Shown: piece by piece, positions 31,056-39,507 of the stretch
How the letters are laid out: each line of letters opens with the position of its first letter
Position numbering within the stretch: the stretch's first letter is position 1
Source: Pasteurella atlantica
GTDB taxonomy: Bacteria; Pseudomonadota; Gammaproteobacteria; Enterobacterales; Pasteurellaceae
Assembly (NCBI RefSeq): GCF_963693435.1
Contig: NZ_OY856306.1
Span: 372,001 to 436,000, forward strand
DNA: 64,000 nt
Direction: 5' to 3'
Translations under genes and position numbers: made by a program
The notes under the pieces: model-generated
The model's database searches: none
Told to the model about the DNA's origin: nothing
The model's input: only the letters and a program-made list of their open reading frames with translations

Positions 31056-31460
31056 ATGAACAATCTTTTTATTCAACAACGTTTTCAAATGCACTCAGGT
31101 GGTTTTTCAGATTTTAAAATAGAATGTGATGCACTCAGAGAAACAGATTTAGATACTCTTGCTTTTTTAATTTCACGTAAATTCAGTTTTGGAGGAGTGT
31201 ATGGTATTCCTCGTGGAGGGGTAGCATTACAAAAAGCCTTAGAAAAATATATTACACCAGAGAATAAAACATTTTTATTGGTCGATGATGTATTTACGAC
31301 AGGAGGTTCAATGTTTGAAGCCAAAGATAAAATACTTGCAGATGTTACGGCACAAGGTTTTGAAAAACTACAGGGAGTAGTATTATTTGCTAGAGGAAAA
31401 ATGCCAGATTGGATACAATCAGTATTACATTTAGATCCTTTATTTTGGCAAAATGATTAA
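31056..31460 (+). CDS. Type I phosphoribosyltransferase (short, PyrE-like)
   Basis: These 134 residues carry the PRPP-binding loop LLVDDVFTTGGS (residues 74-85, Asp77-Asp78) and the PPi loop YGIPRGGVAL. It is far shorter than the roughly 213-residue enterobacterial orotate phosphoribosyltransferase, so the base specificity is open. I start it at the ATG at 31056, which has AGAGG just upstream; a longer frame running back into the previous gene lacks support. It is the last gene of the operon and is followed by a strong uptake-signal terminator. Confidence 0.75.
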   Translation: MNNLFIQQRFQMHSGGFSDFKIECDALRETDLDTLAFLISRKFSFGGVYGIPRGGVALQKALEKYITPENKTFLLVDDVFTTGGSMFEAKDKILADVTAQGFEKLQGVVLFARGKMPDWIQSVLHLDPLFWQND

Positions 31461-31471
31461 ATTTATTTAAA

Positions 31472-31526
31472 ACAAGCGGTAAGATGTTGATTATTTTTTG
31501 CAAATTTTGATCAACATCTTACCGCT
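31472..31526 (+). terminator. Paired uptake signals forming a 17-bp terminator stem
   Basis: AAGCGGT-16-TTTGCAAA-16-ACCGCT. Here the two sides are complementary over 17 bp (31475-31491 with 31510-31526, core AAGATGTTGA), with TTTGCAAA in the loop. It lies between the convergent phosphoribosyltransferase and symporter genes and can serve both. It also contains a full 9-mer ACAAGCGGT. Confidence 0.85.
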
Positions 31527-31553
31527 ATAAAATTAATGGTTTATTTTACTTAA

Positions 31554-32915
31554 TTATAATGAATTAAAGAAAATAACTAAAATAATGACAGGAATAACGA
31601 ATTTTACATAATTAAACCAAAGTTTAGTAAAGGTTTCACCTGCATTAAGCTCTTTTTTAGCATCATCTTTTAATACATAACCTACGAATATTGCACTACC
31701 TAAAGCAGTTAATACGAATAAGATATTTCCACTCACGTAATCAAAGGTATCGAAGATACTACGACCAGCAATAGTAATAGAATTCCACACATTATCTGAT
31801 AATGCTGATGGAATATTACCTAGAATAAAAATGCCTCCGATAGTTACAACAATAGCTTGCTTACGACTTAAGTTAGTTTTTTCTTGCATTGCAGTTACTA
31901 ATACTTCGTAAATAGTTAATGAAGTGGTTAATGCAGCAACAATTAATAAACTAAAGAAAATAATTGCAAAAATAGTACCACCAGGCATATGACTAAATAC
32001 GATAGGTAAGCTTTGGAATACTAATGTTGGTCCAGAACTTGGTTCAATACCGAAGGTAAATAATGAAGGGAAAATCATAAAACCAGCAGCAATAGCAATT
32101 AGAGTGTTAATGACAGCTGTAATACAAGCGGTTTGTACTAAGTTTTCTTTTTTATCTAAGTAGCTTGAAAGTGTAATGAGCACCCCAAAACCTAAGCTTA
32201 ATGCAAAGAAAACTTGACCCAATACTAAAATAAATAAGTCACTATTAATTTTTGAAAAATCAGGAATGAGATAGAATTTAATCCCTTCCATTGCTCCCGG
32301 TAAAGTGACATTACGTACTACCATTACAAGTAAACAAACAAAAAGAATAGGCATTAAATATTGTACTGCTCTTTCTAGACCATCCATAATACCTTTTGCA
32401 AGGATAAAATAATTGACAAGAGCGAATACAAATGAAGAAATTAAAATTGCAATAGGATCATTTGTAATATGGTCTGTGAAGAATTGCCCTGTTAATTCTG
32501 CTGTAACTGGTTGTGATAAATCTAGATTTCCACCCACTAAATTAGCAATAAAGTTTATCACCCAGCCACCAAGAACAGTGTAATAGGCCATAATACCAAA
32601 GGATCCTAATAATCCCATATAGCCCAAAATTTTCCAACCAGTGTGAATTTTTTTACCATTTGCTGTACCGCTAAAACAATCAATAGAGTTAGCTTGCATT
32701 CTACGACCGATAACATTTTCAACTAAGATCATTGGAATACCGATAACAATCATAGCAATACAGAATAATAAAACATAGGCACCCCCACCATTTTCACCTA
32801 CTAAGTAAGGAAAACGCCAAGTAGCACCAAAACCAACCGTTGCTCCTGCTACAGTTAGAACATAAGTTAAACGATTTGACCAAGATTGGCGTGGTTCAGT
32901 TTGTGTGTTTGACAT
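31554..32915 (-). CDS. Sodium-dependent transporter, neurotransmitter:sodium symporter (SNF) family
   Basis: This 453-residue inner-membrane protein has about 11-12 hydrophobic segments. The family signature in TM1 is WSNRLTYVLTVAGATVGFGATWRFPYL, and the unwound-TM1 Na+/substrate site follows in ENGGGAY. Members import amino acids with Na+ (TnaT, LeuT, MhsT). Its neighbour upstream is alanine dehydrogenase, so alanine or another small amino acid is a reasonable guess. It has its own ribosome site (AGAGAGG). Confidence 0.9.
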   Translation of the reverse strand: MSNTQTEPRQSWSNRLTYVLTVAGATVGFGATWRFPYLVGENGGGAYVLLFCIAMIVIGIPMILVENVIGRRMQANSIDCFSGTANGKKIHTGWKILGYMGLLGSFGIMAYYTVLGGWVINFIANLVGGNLDLSQPVTAELTGQFFTDHITNDPIAILISSFVFALVNYFILAKGIMDGLERAVQYLMPILFVCLLVMVVRNVTLPGAMEGIKFYLIPDFSKINSDLFILVLGQVFFALSLGFGVLITLSSYLDKKENLVQTACITAVINTLIAIAAGFMIFPSLFTFGIEPSSGPTLVFQSLPIVFSHMPGGTIFAIIFFSLLIVAALTTSLTIYEVLVTAMQEKTNLSRKQAIVVTIGGIFILGNIPSALSDNVWNSITIAGRSIFDTFDYVSGNILFVLTALGSAIFVGYVLKDDAKKELNAGETFTKLWFNYVKFVIPVIILVIFFNSL

Positions 32916-32943
32916 TACATACCTCTCTTTCTAATTTTAGAAG

Positions 32944-32979
32944 ACATATCTTCCCATTTTATTCAATGGGAAGATATGT
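32944..32979 (-). terminator. Perfect stem-loop between ald and the symporter gene
   Basis: A 15-bp perfect inverted repeat (ACATATCTTCCCATT and its complement) with a 6-nt loop. On the transcribed minus strand no T-run follows, so it may stabilise ald mRNA or act as a partial terminator rather than fully separate the two genes. Confidence 0.55.
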
Positions 32980-33025
32980 TATATAAGATAAATTATCTAA
33001 CAGATAATTCAAATTTGATTGAGCT

Positions 33026-34135
33026 TTATTGTAATGCTACTTTTGGATCAGTATATTCCATATCAAATGCATCACAAACACCTTTGAAAGTACATTTACC
33101 TGCGTAAGTATTTAAACCATCCAATAATGCAGGTTCAGTTAAGCAAGCTTCTTTCACACCTAATTTTGCAATTTTTAGACCATATTCTAACGTTGAATCT
33201 GTTAAACCTAGGGTTGAAGTACGAGCAACACAACCTGGCATATTTGCTACACAGTAGTGAATTACGCCATCAACTTCATAGATTGGATCATTATGTGTTG
33301 TTGGATGAGAAGTTTCAAAACAACCACCTTGGTCAATCGCAACGTCAGTTAAGATTGCACCTTTTTTCATTAGTTTTAAGTCTTCACGACGTACTAAATG
33401 AGGTGCTTTTGCACCTGGAATTAATACCGCACCAATTACAACATCAGCTTCTTTTAAGCAACTCAAGATATTACCACGTGAGCTGGTTAATGTTTTAATT
33501 TTCATATCAAAGATTTGATCAATATAAGCTAAGCGCGCTGCATTAATATCTAAAATTGTAACATCAGCACCGATACCCATTGCGATTTGTGCCGCATTTA
33601 AACCAACTACACCACCACCTAAAATAACGACTTTTGCTTTTGGTGTACCCGCTGTACCACTTAATAATACGCCTGCACCACCAAAAGTTTTTTGGATATA
33701 TTTAGCAGATTCTAATGTTGCTAAGCGACCTGCAATCATACTCATTGGAGCCAAGCAAGGTAATCCTGTTGGTGTTTTTATTGTTTCATAAGCAATGGCT
33801 TGAATGTTTTTAGCAAGTAGCATATCTGTAAGAGGTTTATCAGCAGCTAAGTGTAGGTAGGTATAAAGAATTTGACCTTCTCTGAAATAATCATATTCAC
33901 ATTCAATTGGCTCTTTAACTTTAATGATCATTTCACTATTTTTAAAAAGAGTCGCTTTATCAGTTAGAATAGCACCCGCTTCTGCATATTCTACATCAGG
34001 GAAACCAATTTCAGTCCCTGCATTATGTTCAATATAAACTGTGTGACCAGCTTCAACATAAGATTTTACATTTGCTGGTGTTAAACCAACGCGATATTCT
34101 TGAACTTTAACTTCTTTTGGACAACCAATAATCAT
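33026..34135 (-). CDS. ald: Alanine dehydrogenase
   Basis: Ald reversibly deaminates L-alanine to pyruvate and ammonia with NAD+. The 369 residues include the N-terminal signature MIIGCPKEVKVQEYRVGLTP, the NAD-binding VVILGGGVVGLNAA near residue 170 and the substrate-binding histidine region YLHLAAD. The ribosome site AAGGAG is just upstream. A perfect CRP site lies 146 bp upstream of the start, implying catabolite control of alanine use. Confidence 0.96.
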   Translation of the reverse strand: MIIGCPKEVKVQEYRVGLTPANVKSYVEAGHTVYIEHNAGTEIGFPDVEYAEAGAILTDKATLFKNSEMIIKVKEPIECEYDYFREGQILYTYLHLAADKPLTDMLLAKNIQAIAYETIKTPTGLPCLAPMSMIAGRLATLESAKYIQKTFGGAGVLLSGTAGTPKAKVVILGGGVVGLNAAQIAMGIGADVTILDINAARLAYIDQIFDMKIKTLTSSRGNILSCLKEADVVIGAVLIPGAKAPHLVRREDLKLMKKGAILTDVAIDQGGCFETSHPTTHNDPIYEVDGVIHYCVANMPGCVARTSTLGLTDSTLEYGLKIAKLGVKEACLTEPALLDGLNTYAGKCTFKGVCDAFDMEYTDPKVALQ

Positions 34136-34253
34136 TTTATATCTCCTTAGTTTGATTGATTACATATAAATATAATAACTTTGATAAATAGGTAGAAAAT
34201 AAAAAAATAAGAGCTGATGATCCTCCTTCTTTTATACTCGATATTCGTTCTGT

Positions 34254-34296
34254 ATTCTATTTATTAATCATTCTCAAGTCTGTGATGGAACTCACA
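34254..34296 (-). promoter_or_regulatory. Perfect CRP site and putative class II ald promoter
   Basis: TGTGATGGAACTCACA (34281-34296) matches the CRP core TGTGA-N6-TCACA exactly. On the minus strand a -10-like TAGAAT lies at 34259-34254; a start near 34247 would place the CRP centre at about -41.5, the class II distance. The site is seen directly; the promoter geometry is inferred. Confidence 0.7.
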
Positions 34297-34380
34297 ATTT
34301 TAATAAGTGATAATTAAAAAATATTTATGATAGGTATTAATTTTTATAATATTTAGATTCAACAACAAAGTTCAATGTAA

Positions 34381-36615
34381 TTAATCTTGCTTAAACACAA
34401 CATTTCCTTTTTTATCATACACTTTCCAACCACTACGAGTGTATGCTGTAATTAGATAAGAGCGTTGTCTCATTGCATTATTTCCTCTGCTTATCATTTC
34501 TGGATAGTGTGATGATACCTTGCCATATTTTGCCATATCAAAAGGATTTGCTCTTTTTAAGGTATCAACTAATTTTCCCAATACGACCCCTTGGTTATTT
34601 AATAATGCTTTGGGATAGTCGGTTCCTCTTGTTTTTCTATTTATTGTTTCAGCTACAAGCAAATCATTACTGATTTCTGTTACGTATGAATAATTTGTAG
34701 GAATTAATTTTTTGGAATTAATATCATATATGTTCACTCGTCTGTGTTTGTAAATACGCAATCTCTTAGGACTTAAAGTAGAAATTTTGGAATAGCGTGG
34801 TTTTAATAAAATATTTCCATTCAGATCCATTAAGCCAACTTTACCGCGATAATTTCTAATTTCATAAAATGAGTTATTATCTTTTACAAACTGAATATCA
34901 TAGATCTTTTTCATCGGTTTTATTAAAACATTACCATATAAATCAATTAAACCTGTTGAATAATCACGGGTAGTGACAATAAAATACTTATCAGAATTAA
35001 GAAAAATATCAGAAATATATAAGTATTTTTTGTCATAAACGGTTATATTTCCGTGTAGATCACCTAATCCAGTTATGCCATCTTTTTCAAAAATAACATA
35101 GTTTTTACGTATATATAATCTGTCATAAATAGGTGGATAAATTATGTTGAAATTAGGATCTAAAGCCCCTTTTTTGCTACCTTTTTCAATATAAATATAA
35201 CCAGAACGATCACGACTAATATGGTTATATTTGTAATCTACTACTTGTTCTGCATTTGCATTAAAAAGACCATATAAGCCATTTTTTGATATAGCGAGAT
35301 ACTTATTTAATAATAATTTAGCATTATCATAACCTGTAACCAATACTTTAGCTTGGGTATTCATTATGCCTTTGACGTTATCCTTTTCAAAAAGAAGGTA
35401 ATGTTCAGATAATGCTTTTAAATTATCATAAACGGGTGCTAATAATGGCTCTATTTTATTATTTTGGAAGATATAAGCACCATATTTATTTTGTGGTGTT
35501 TTAACTGTAATAATATTCACTTTTTCAGTCGCTTTTGGTGAATCAATCTCTGTATATTCTAGTGGAATAATATCTTTGCCATTAAAATCTATAACACCTG
35601 AAAGTAGTGTATCTTGATATTGTTCTATATTTATATAGTTCCACCAGTGTTTGTTAATTCTTATATTTTCAAATGTACGAATAATATTATGTTTATCATC
35701 TATTAAGTATGTTTTGTTATTGCGAGAAACAATAAAACGATTGGGTGTAAGGTAACGAATATAACCATCATATTTTATAGAAACGATCTCTTTTCCAAGA
35801 GTATTAATAATTCCCCTACCTAAACGTGGTTTTTCAACTAAAAAAAGATTATTTTCAAAACTAGTCAAATAAGAAAATTGTGTGTTGACTATAATTTCAC
35901 CTTTATTATTACCAAAGCCCCAGAGCTTGTTTTTCTTGAATGCAACAAAATCTGAATAAAAGATCTTAATATAATCATATTCTACGGGATAAATAAGTGC
36001 CCCATTAGTATTTAATACCCCTTTTTTACTCGTATAATGGTCAACATTACTTACTATAAAAAGGTCTTCGATACGCCGTATTCTAGGATATTTGAAGCCT
36101 GTTATTTCCTTATAATACTTATTTAAAAAGCCTTTTTTATCGCCTTTTGTCACTTCGGCAAAATCACCACGAAAATACTCAATTTTATCGTAGATAAATT
36201 CTGTCAATTTTTTACCTGTTTTATCAATAAGCCCTAATTTTCCATTAACTGTCACTTTTAAAGCATTTTTATTTAAATCACTGTCACTACTACAACCACA
36301 CGAGAGTATCCGTATCTTGTCATACTTAAATGCTGATAATTCCTTTCCTTTTATATCAAGCAATCCCCAAAATTTTGCTTTTTTAACAGCTAATAGATCT
36401 TCAGAAATCCAATAAAAATCATCATATTTAACCTCAGTTAAAGGTTTCCCTTGCATATTCATTAAGCCATATTGATGATCTTTCTGAATAATCGCAACCT
36501 TATCCCAATAAAAATCCACATCATCATAAGGCAATGAAATAGGTTCAGCGAACACTGTGGTTGCCATTACTAACCAGAGTAATAATAATTTAGGTATAAC
36601 TAGATATTTTTTCAT
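34381..36615 (-). CDS. Secreted WG-repeat protein
   Basis: This 744-residue protein has a signal peptide (residues 1-23, ending VFAEP) and is then built almost entirely of WG-type repeats: recurring units of the form K-x-G-(F/L)-x-(D/N)-x-x-G-x-x-(I/L)-x-x-x-Y-D, clear examples being YGLMNMQGKPL, WGLLDIKGKEL and WGFGNNKGEIIV. Some late copies are diverged. Such repeats form a beta-propeller-like or solenoid surface; the function is unknown. It follows mrcB on the same strand after an 80-bp gap. Confidence 0.85.
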   Translation of the reverse strand: MKKYLVIPKLLLLWLVMATTVFAEPISLPYDDVDFYWDKVAIIQKDHQYGLMNMQGKPLTEVKYDDFYWISEDLLAVKKAKFWGLLDIKGKELSAFKYDKIRILSCGCSSDSDLNKNALKVTVNGKLGLIDKTGKKLTEFIYDKIEYFRGDFAEVTKGDKKGFLNKYYKEITGFKYPRIRRIEDLFIVSNVDHYTSKKGVLNTNGALIYPVEYDYIKIFYSDFVAFKKNKLWGFGNNKGEIIVNTQFSYLTSFENNLFLVEKPRLGRGIINTLGKEIVSIKYDGYIRYLTPNRFIVSRNNKTYLIDDKHNIIRTFENIRINKHWWNYINIEQYQDTLLSGVIDFNGKDIIPLEYTEIDSPKATEKVNIITVKTPQNKYGAYIFQNNKIEPLLAPVYDNLKALSEHYLLFEKDNVKGIMNTQAKVLVTGYDNAKLLLNKYLAISKNGLYGLFNANAEQVVDYKYNHISRDRSGYIYIEKGSKKGALDPNFNIIYPPIYDRLYIRKNYVIFEKDGITGLGDLHGNITVYDKKYLYISDIFLNSDKYFIVTTRDYSTGLIDLYGNVLIKPMKKIYDIQFVKDNNSFYEIRNYRGKVGLMDLNGNILLKPRYSKISTLSPKRLRIYKHRRVNIYDINSKKLIPTNYSYVTEISNDLLVAETINRKTRGTDYPKALLNNQGVVLGKLVDTLKRANPFDMAKYGKVSSHYPEMISRGNNAMRQRSYLITAYTRSGWKVYDKKGNVVFKQD

Positions 36616-36645
36616 TGTTTTTCTTTTTGGTAAATTTTTATTAGA

Positions 36646-36678
36646 ATGTGACCGCTATTTTATCGTTAACGGTCACAT
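36646..36678 (-). terminator. Inverted repeat between mrcB and the WG-repeat gene
   Basis: ATGTGACCG at 36646-36654 pairs with CGGTCACAT at 36670-36678 over 9 bp. The following minus-strand sequence is only moderately T-rich, so terminator activity would be partial. Confidence 0.45.
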
Positions 36679-36695
36679 ATATGGATCAAATATAC

Positions 36696-39041
36696 TTAAT
36701 TTTTATTTAATAAAAGCACATCCCAAACACTTGGTTTAGGTTTACTATTAGACACTTTATTAGTACATAAGTATTTATTTTGGATTATCCATACAGGAAT
36801 TTTTATATTACTTTCACAATCCCAAGATCCATAACTATTAATACCAACCCACTGAATATTTTTAGAGTTTGGTAATTTAAATGGAGTAGGTATGGCTCGT
36901 TTTAGATATTGTTTATAAATAAATAATGCACCACTTGAACCCGTTAAGTGAGTATTGGCATTATTGTCTTTCCCTAACCAAACTGTTGTCAGGTTTTTAC
37001 CATCAATCCCAACAAACCAAGTATCACGAGCATCGTTAGTTGTTCCAGTTTTTCCAGCTAATTGTAGGTAGCCAAAATCTTTATATAAGCGTCGTCCAGT
37101 GCCTCTTTTGACCACTTGTTGCATTGCATAAAGGGTTTGAATAGCTGCTTCTTTAGGTAATACTTGTTTTATATTATTTTTGTTAGGTTTATTAAGTAAC
37201 TTTCCTTTATCTGTGATAATTGCTTCGATCGTTGTTAATGGTATGCTTTGACCCGCATTTGCCAATGTTTGAAAGGATTTTGTTACTTCATAAGGTGAAA
37301 TAGTATAAGAACCGAGTAACGTGGATGGATAAGGAGGTATTTTTGCATTATCCCATCCCATCTGTTTTTGTTTTTTAATTACGTTTTGTAATCCAACTTG
37401 CATTCCAATATTAACTGTTGGTATGTTTTTTGAATGTACAAGTGCATCCATTAACATTACTGAACCACTAAACTTATTATTGTAGTTACGAGGTTTCCAA
37501 TCTGGGCTACCTTGAGACTTAATAGTAATAGGGCTATTTTCAACTGGTGTATTTAAACGAAATTTTGTTGGATCAGAGAGTGCAATGGCATAAATTGATG
37601 GTTTCACCAGTGACCCTATTTGGCGTTTTGCTTGAATTGCACGATTGAAACCAAAAGATTGTGTTTCTGTTCCTCCAACAACGGCTCGAACTTTTCCTGT
37701 GTTATATTCAGTAATGACAATAGCAGATTGTAAATTATTTACTTTGCTATGGTTATTTTCTAGTTGTGCAATACCATTAATAACCGCTATTTCAGCTGCT
37801 CGTTGTTGCTGTTTATCAAGAGTCGTAAAAATTTTAGAGCCTGATAATTTGGCGGCAATATGTTTTCCATATTTTTGCTTTAATTCTCTATTTAGTACTT
37901 GCATAAAAGCAGGCTGTTTACGATAAATTTTTCTTGTTTTCTTTACGCCTAATGGACGTTTAATCAATAGCTCATAGAGTTCTTGATTAATCATTTTATT
38001 TTTAAATAAAATTTTAAGCACAACATTACGGCGATTGAGAGCATATTGAGGATTTCTCCAAGGGTTATATAATGATGGTCCTTTAATAATACCAACCAAG
38101 AGAGCTAATTTATCTAAACTGATTTCTTGAATAGGGCGTCCAAAGTAGAATTGGCTGGCTAATGCAAAACCGTGAATTTGATAGCTTCCATTTTGTCCTA
38201 AATAAACTTCATTCAAATAAGTTTCTAAAATACGATTTTTGCTATAACGGTAGTCCAAAATTATAGACATAAAAAATTCATTCGCTTTTCTAATCAGTAA
38301 TTTTTTACGTGTTAAGAATATATTTTTAACGAGTTGTTGAGTTAAAGTACTTCCACCTTGTATATGACGACCTGCTTTATAATTTGCAATTAAGGCACGT
38401 ATAATACTCAAAGGGCGTACACCTTCGTGTTCATAAAAGTGTTTATCTTCCGTCAATAGTAATGCTTCTATTAGTAATCGAGGATAATATTGTAATCGAA
38501 GAACTTGACGATCTTCATCATTATCTGAATGTAGCATTGCAATTAAATTAGGATCAACTTGAAATTCTTGAATTAAACGAGATTGCACTAAATCTTCAAT
38601 ATGAGTTAAATGGTTCTGTTTAAAATGTAATCTTATTAATCGTTGTGGTTCTGGTTTTTGGGGGAATGAAAATGCTCGACGTAGTAATACGAGACGATCT
38701 TGTTCTATTTTAAAATCACCTGGAGTAACAATTTGAGGGACTTCACGGTAACCATTTTCAAGCAAAATAAATTTTATTTCTGCTAAGCTTTTATTATCTT
38801 GAACACGGATATGATCTATTTTTGCATAAATTTCAGCAGGTAACTGCCAAACTTGACCATCCATAGTGGTACGAATTTTACTATCAAGATAGATTCCATA
38901 AAAACAAAGACAAACAAAGCCTGTAAATAAAACCTTCAAGAAGGTAACAAAAAAGTATTTTTTAAATTTTGAGTTTTTTTTACTTGTTACTTTTTTTGTC
39001 TTTTCTTTTTTATCTGCTTTATTTTTGTCTTTTTTTGACAT
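36696..39041 (-). CDS. mrcB: Penicillin-binding protein 1B
   Basis: This bifunctional peptidoglycan synthase has 781 residues. A Lys-rich cytoplasmic tail precedes a membrane anchor (about residues 30-50). The UB2H region comes next, then the glycosyltransferase domain with catalytic Glu in LTEDKHFYEHEG and GGSTLTQQLVKN. The transpeptidase domain has SxxK (SLVK), SKN and KTGTT motifs. The ordering and motifs distinguish it from PBP1A. It follows the thioesterase gene by 34 bp and may be co-transcribed with it. Confidence 0.96.
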   Translation of the reverse strand: MSKKDKNKADKKEKTKKVTSKKNSKFKKYFFVTFLKVLFTGFVCLCFYGIYLDSKIRTTMDGQVWQLPAEIYAKIDHIRVQDNKSLAEIKFILLENGYREVPQIVTPGDFKIEQDRLVLLRRAFSFPQKPEPQRLIRLHFKQNHLTHIEDLVQSRLIQEFQVDPNLIAMLHSDNDEDRQVLRLQYYPRLLIEALLLTEDKHFYEHEGVRPLSIIRALIANYKAGRHIQGGSTLTQQLVKNIFLTRKKLLIRKANEFFMSIILDYRYSKNRILETYLNEVYLGQNGSYQIHGFALASQFYFGRPIQEISLDKLALLVGIIKGPSLYNPWRNPQYALNRRNVVLKILFKNKMINQELYELLIKRPLGVKKTRKIYRKQPAFMQVLNRELKQKYGKHIAAKLSGSKIFTTLDKQQQRAAEIAVINGIAQLENNHSKVNNLQSAIVITEYNTGKVRAVVGGTETQSFGFNRAIQAKRQIGSLVKPSIYAIALSDPTKFRLNTPVENSPITIKSQGSPDWKPRNYNNKFSGSVMLMDALVHSKNIPTVNIGMQVGLQNVIKKQKQMGWDNAKIPPYPSTLLGSYTISPYEVTKSFQTLANAGQSIPLTTIEAIITDKGKLLNKPNKNNIKQVLPKEAAIQTLYAMQQVVKRGTGRRLYKDFGYLQLAGKTGTTNDARDTWFVGIDGKNLTTVWLGKDNNANTHLTGSSGALFIYKQYLKRAIPTPFKLPNSKNIQWVGINSYGSWDCESNIKIPVWIIQNKYLCTNKVSNSKPKPSVWDVLLLNKN

Positions 39042-39075
39042 TATCTTATTCCTATTTTATCCACTAATAATGGCA

Positions 39076-39495
39076 TTATTTTTCAATAATTTTAACAACA
39101 AGCTGTGATATAGCACAACATTCTTTTTGTTCATTGTATTGTGATATTTCCCAAATATGCTGATTCTCATCTAACTTGACTGGACGAGCAACCGCATTAA
39201 CATAACCACTTTTTATTGGTTTTAAGTGCTCAATTGTTAATTTTTTACCTACTGGAATTTGATTTGCTGAGCAACATAATAACGAAGCAGCAGAGCCAAG
39301 CGTCTCGGCAATAAATGCTGAAATGCCCCCGTGTAGTAAACCAAAAGGTTGTAGAGTTCGATGATCTACTGTTAATTTAGCACTTAACCAGTTATTACCA
39401 AAATCATTGAAGGTTACTCCTAAATGAGCTACCGCACAATTTTTGCAAAGTTGATTAAGCTCTTCAATATTTGGTTCTTTTTTCCAAATTGACAT
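39076..39495 (-). CDS. menI: Hotdog-fold acyl-CoA thioesterase, MenI/YdiI type
   Basis: This 139-residue single-domain thioesterase has the motif QPFGLLHGGISAFIAETLGS, nearly the same as in E. coli YdiI (MenI), the 1,4-dihydroxy-2-naphthoyl-CoA hydrolase of menaquinone synthesis. Substrate assignment rests on that similarity; related thioesterases act on other aromatic or acyl CoAs. It begins 12 bp after recC on the same strand. Confidence 0.72.
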   Translation of the reverse strand: MSIWKKEPNIEELNQLCKNCAVAHLGVTFNDFGNNWLSAKLTVDHRTLQPFGLLHGGISAFIAETLGSAASLLCCSANQIPVGKKLTIEHLKPIKSGYVNAVARPVKLDENQHIWEISQYNEQKECCAISQLVVKIIEK

Positions 39496-39507
39496 TTTAT
39501 TTTTACC

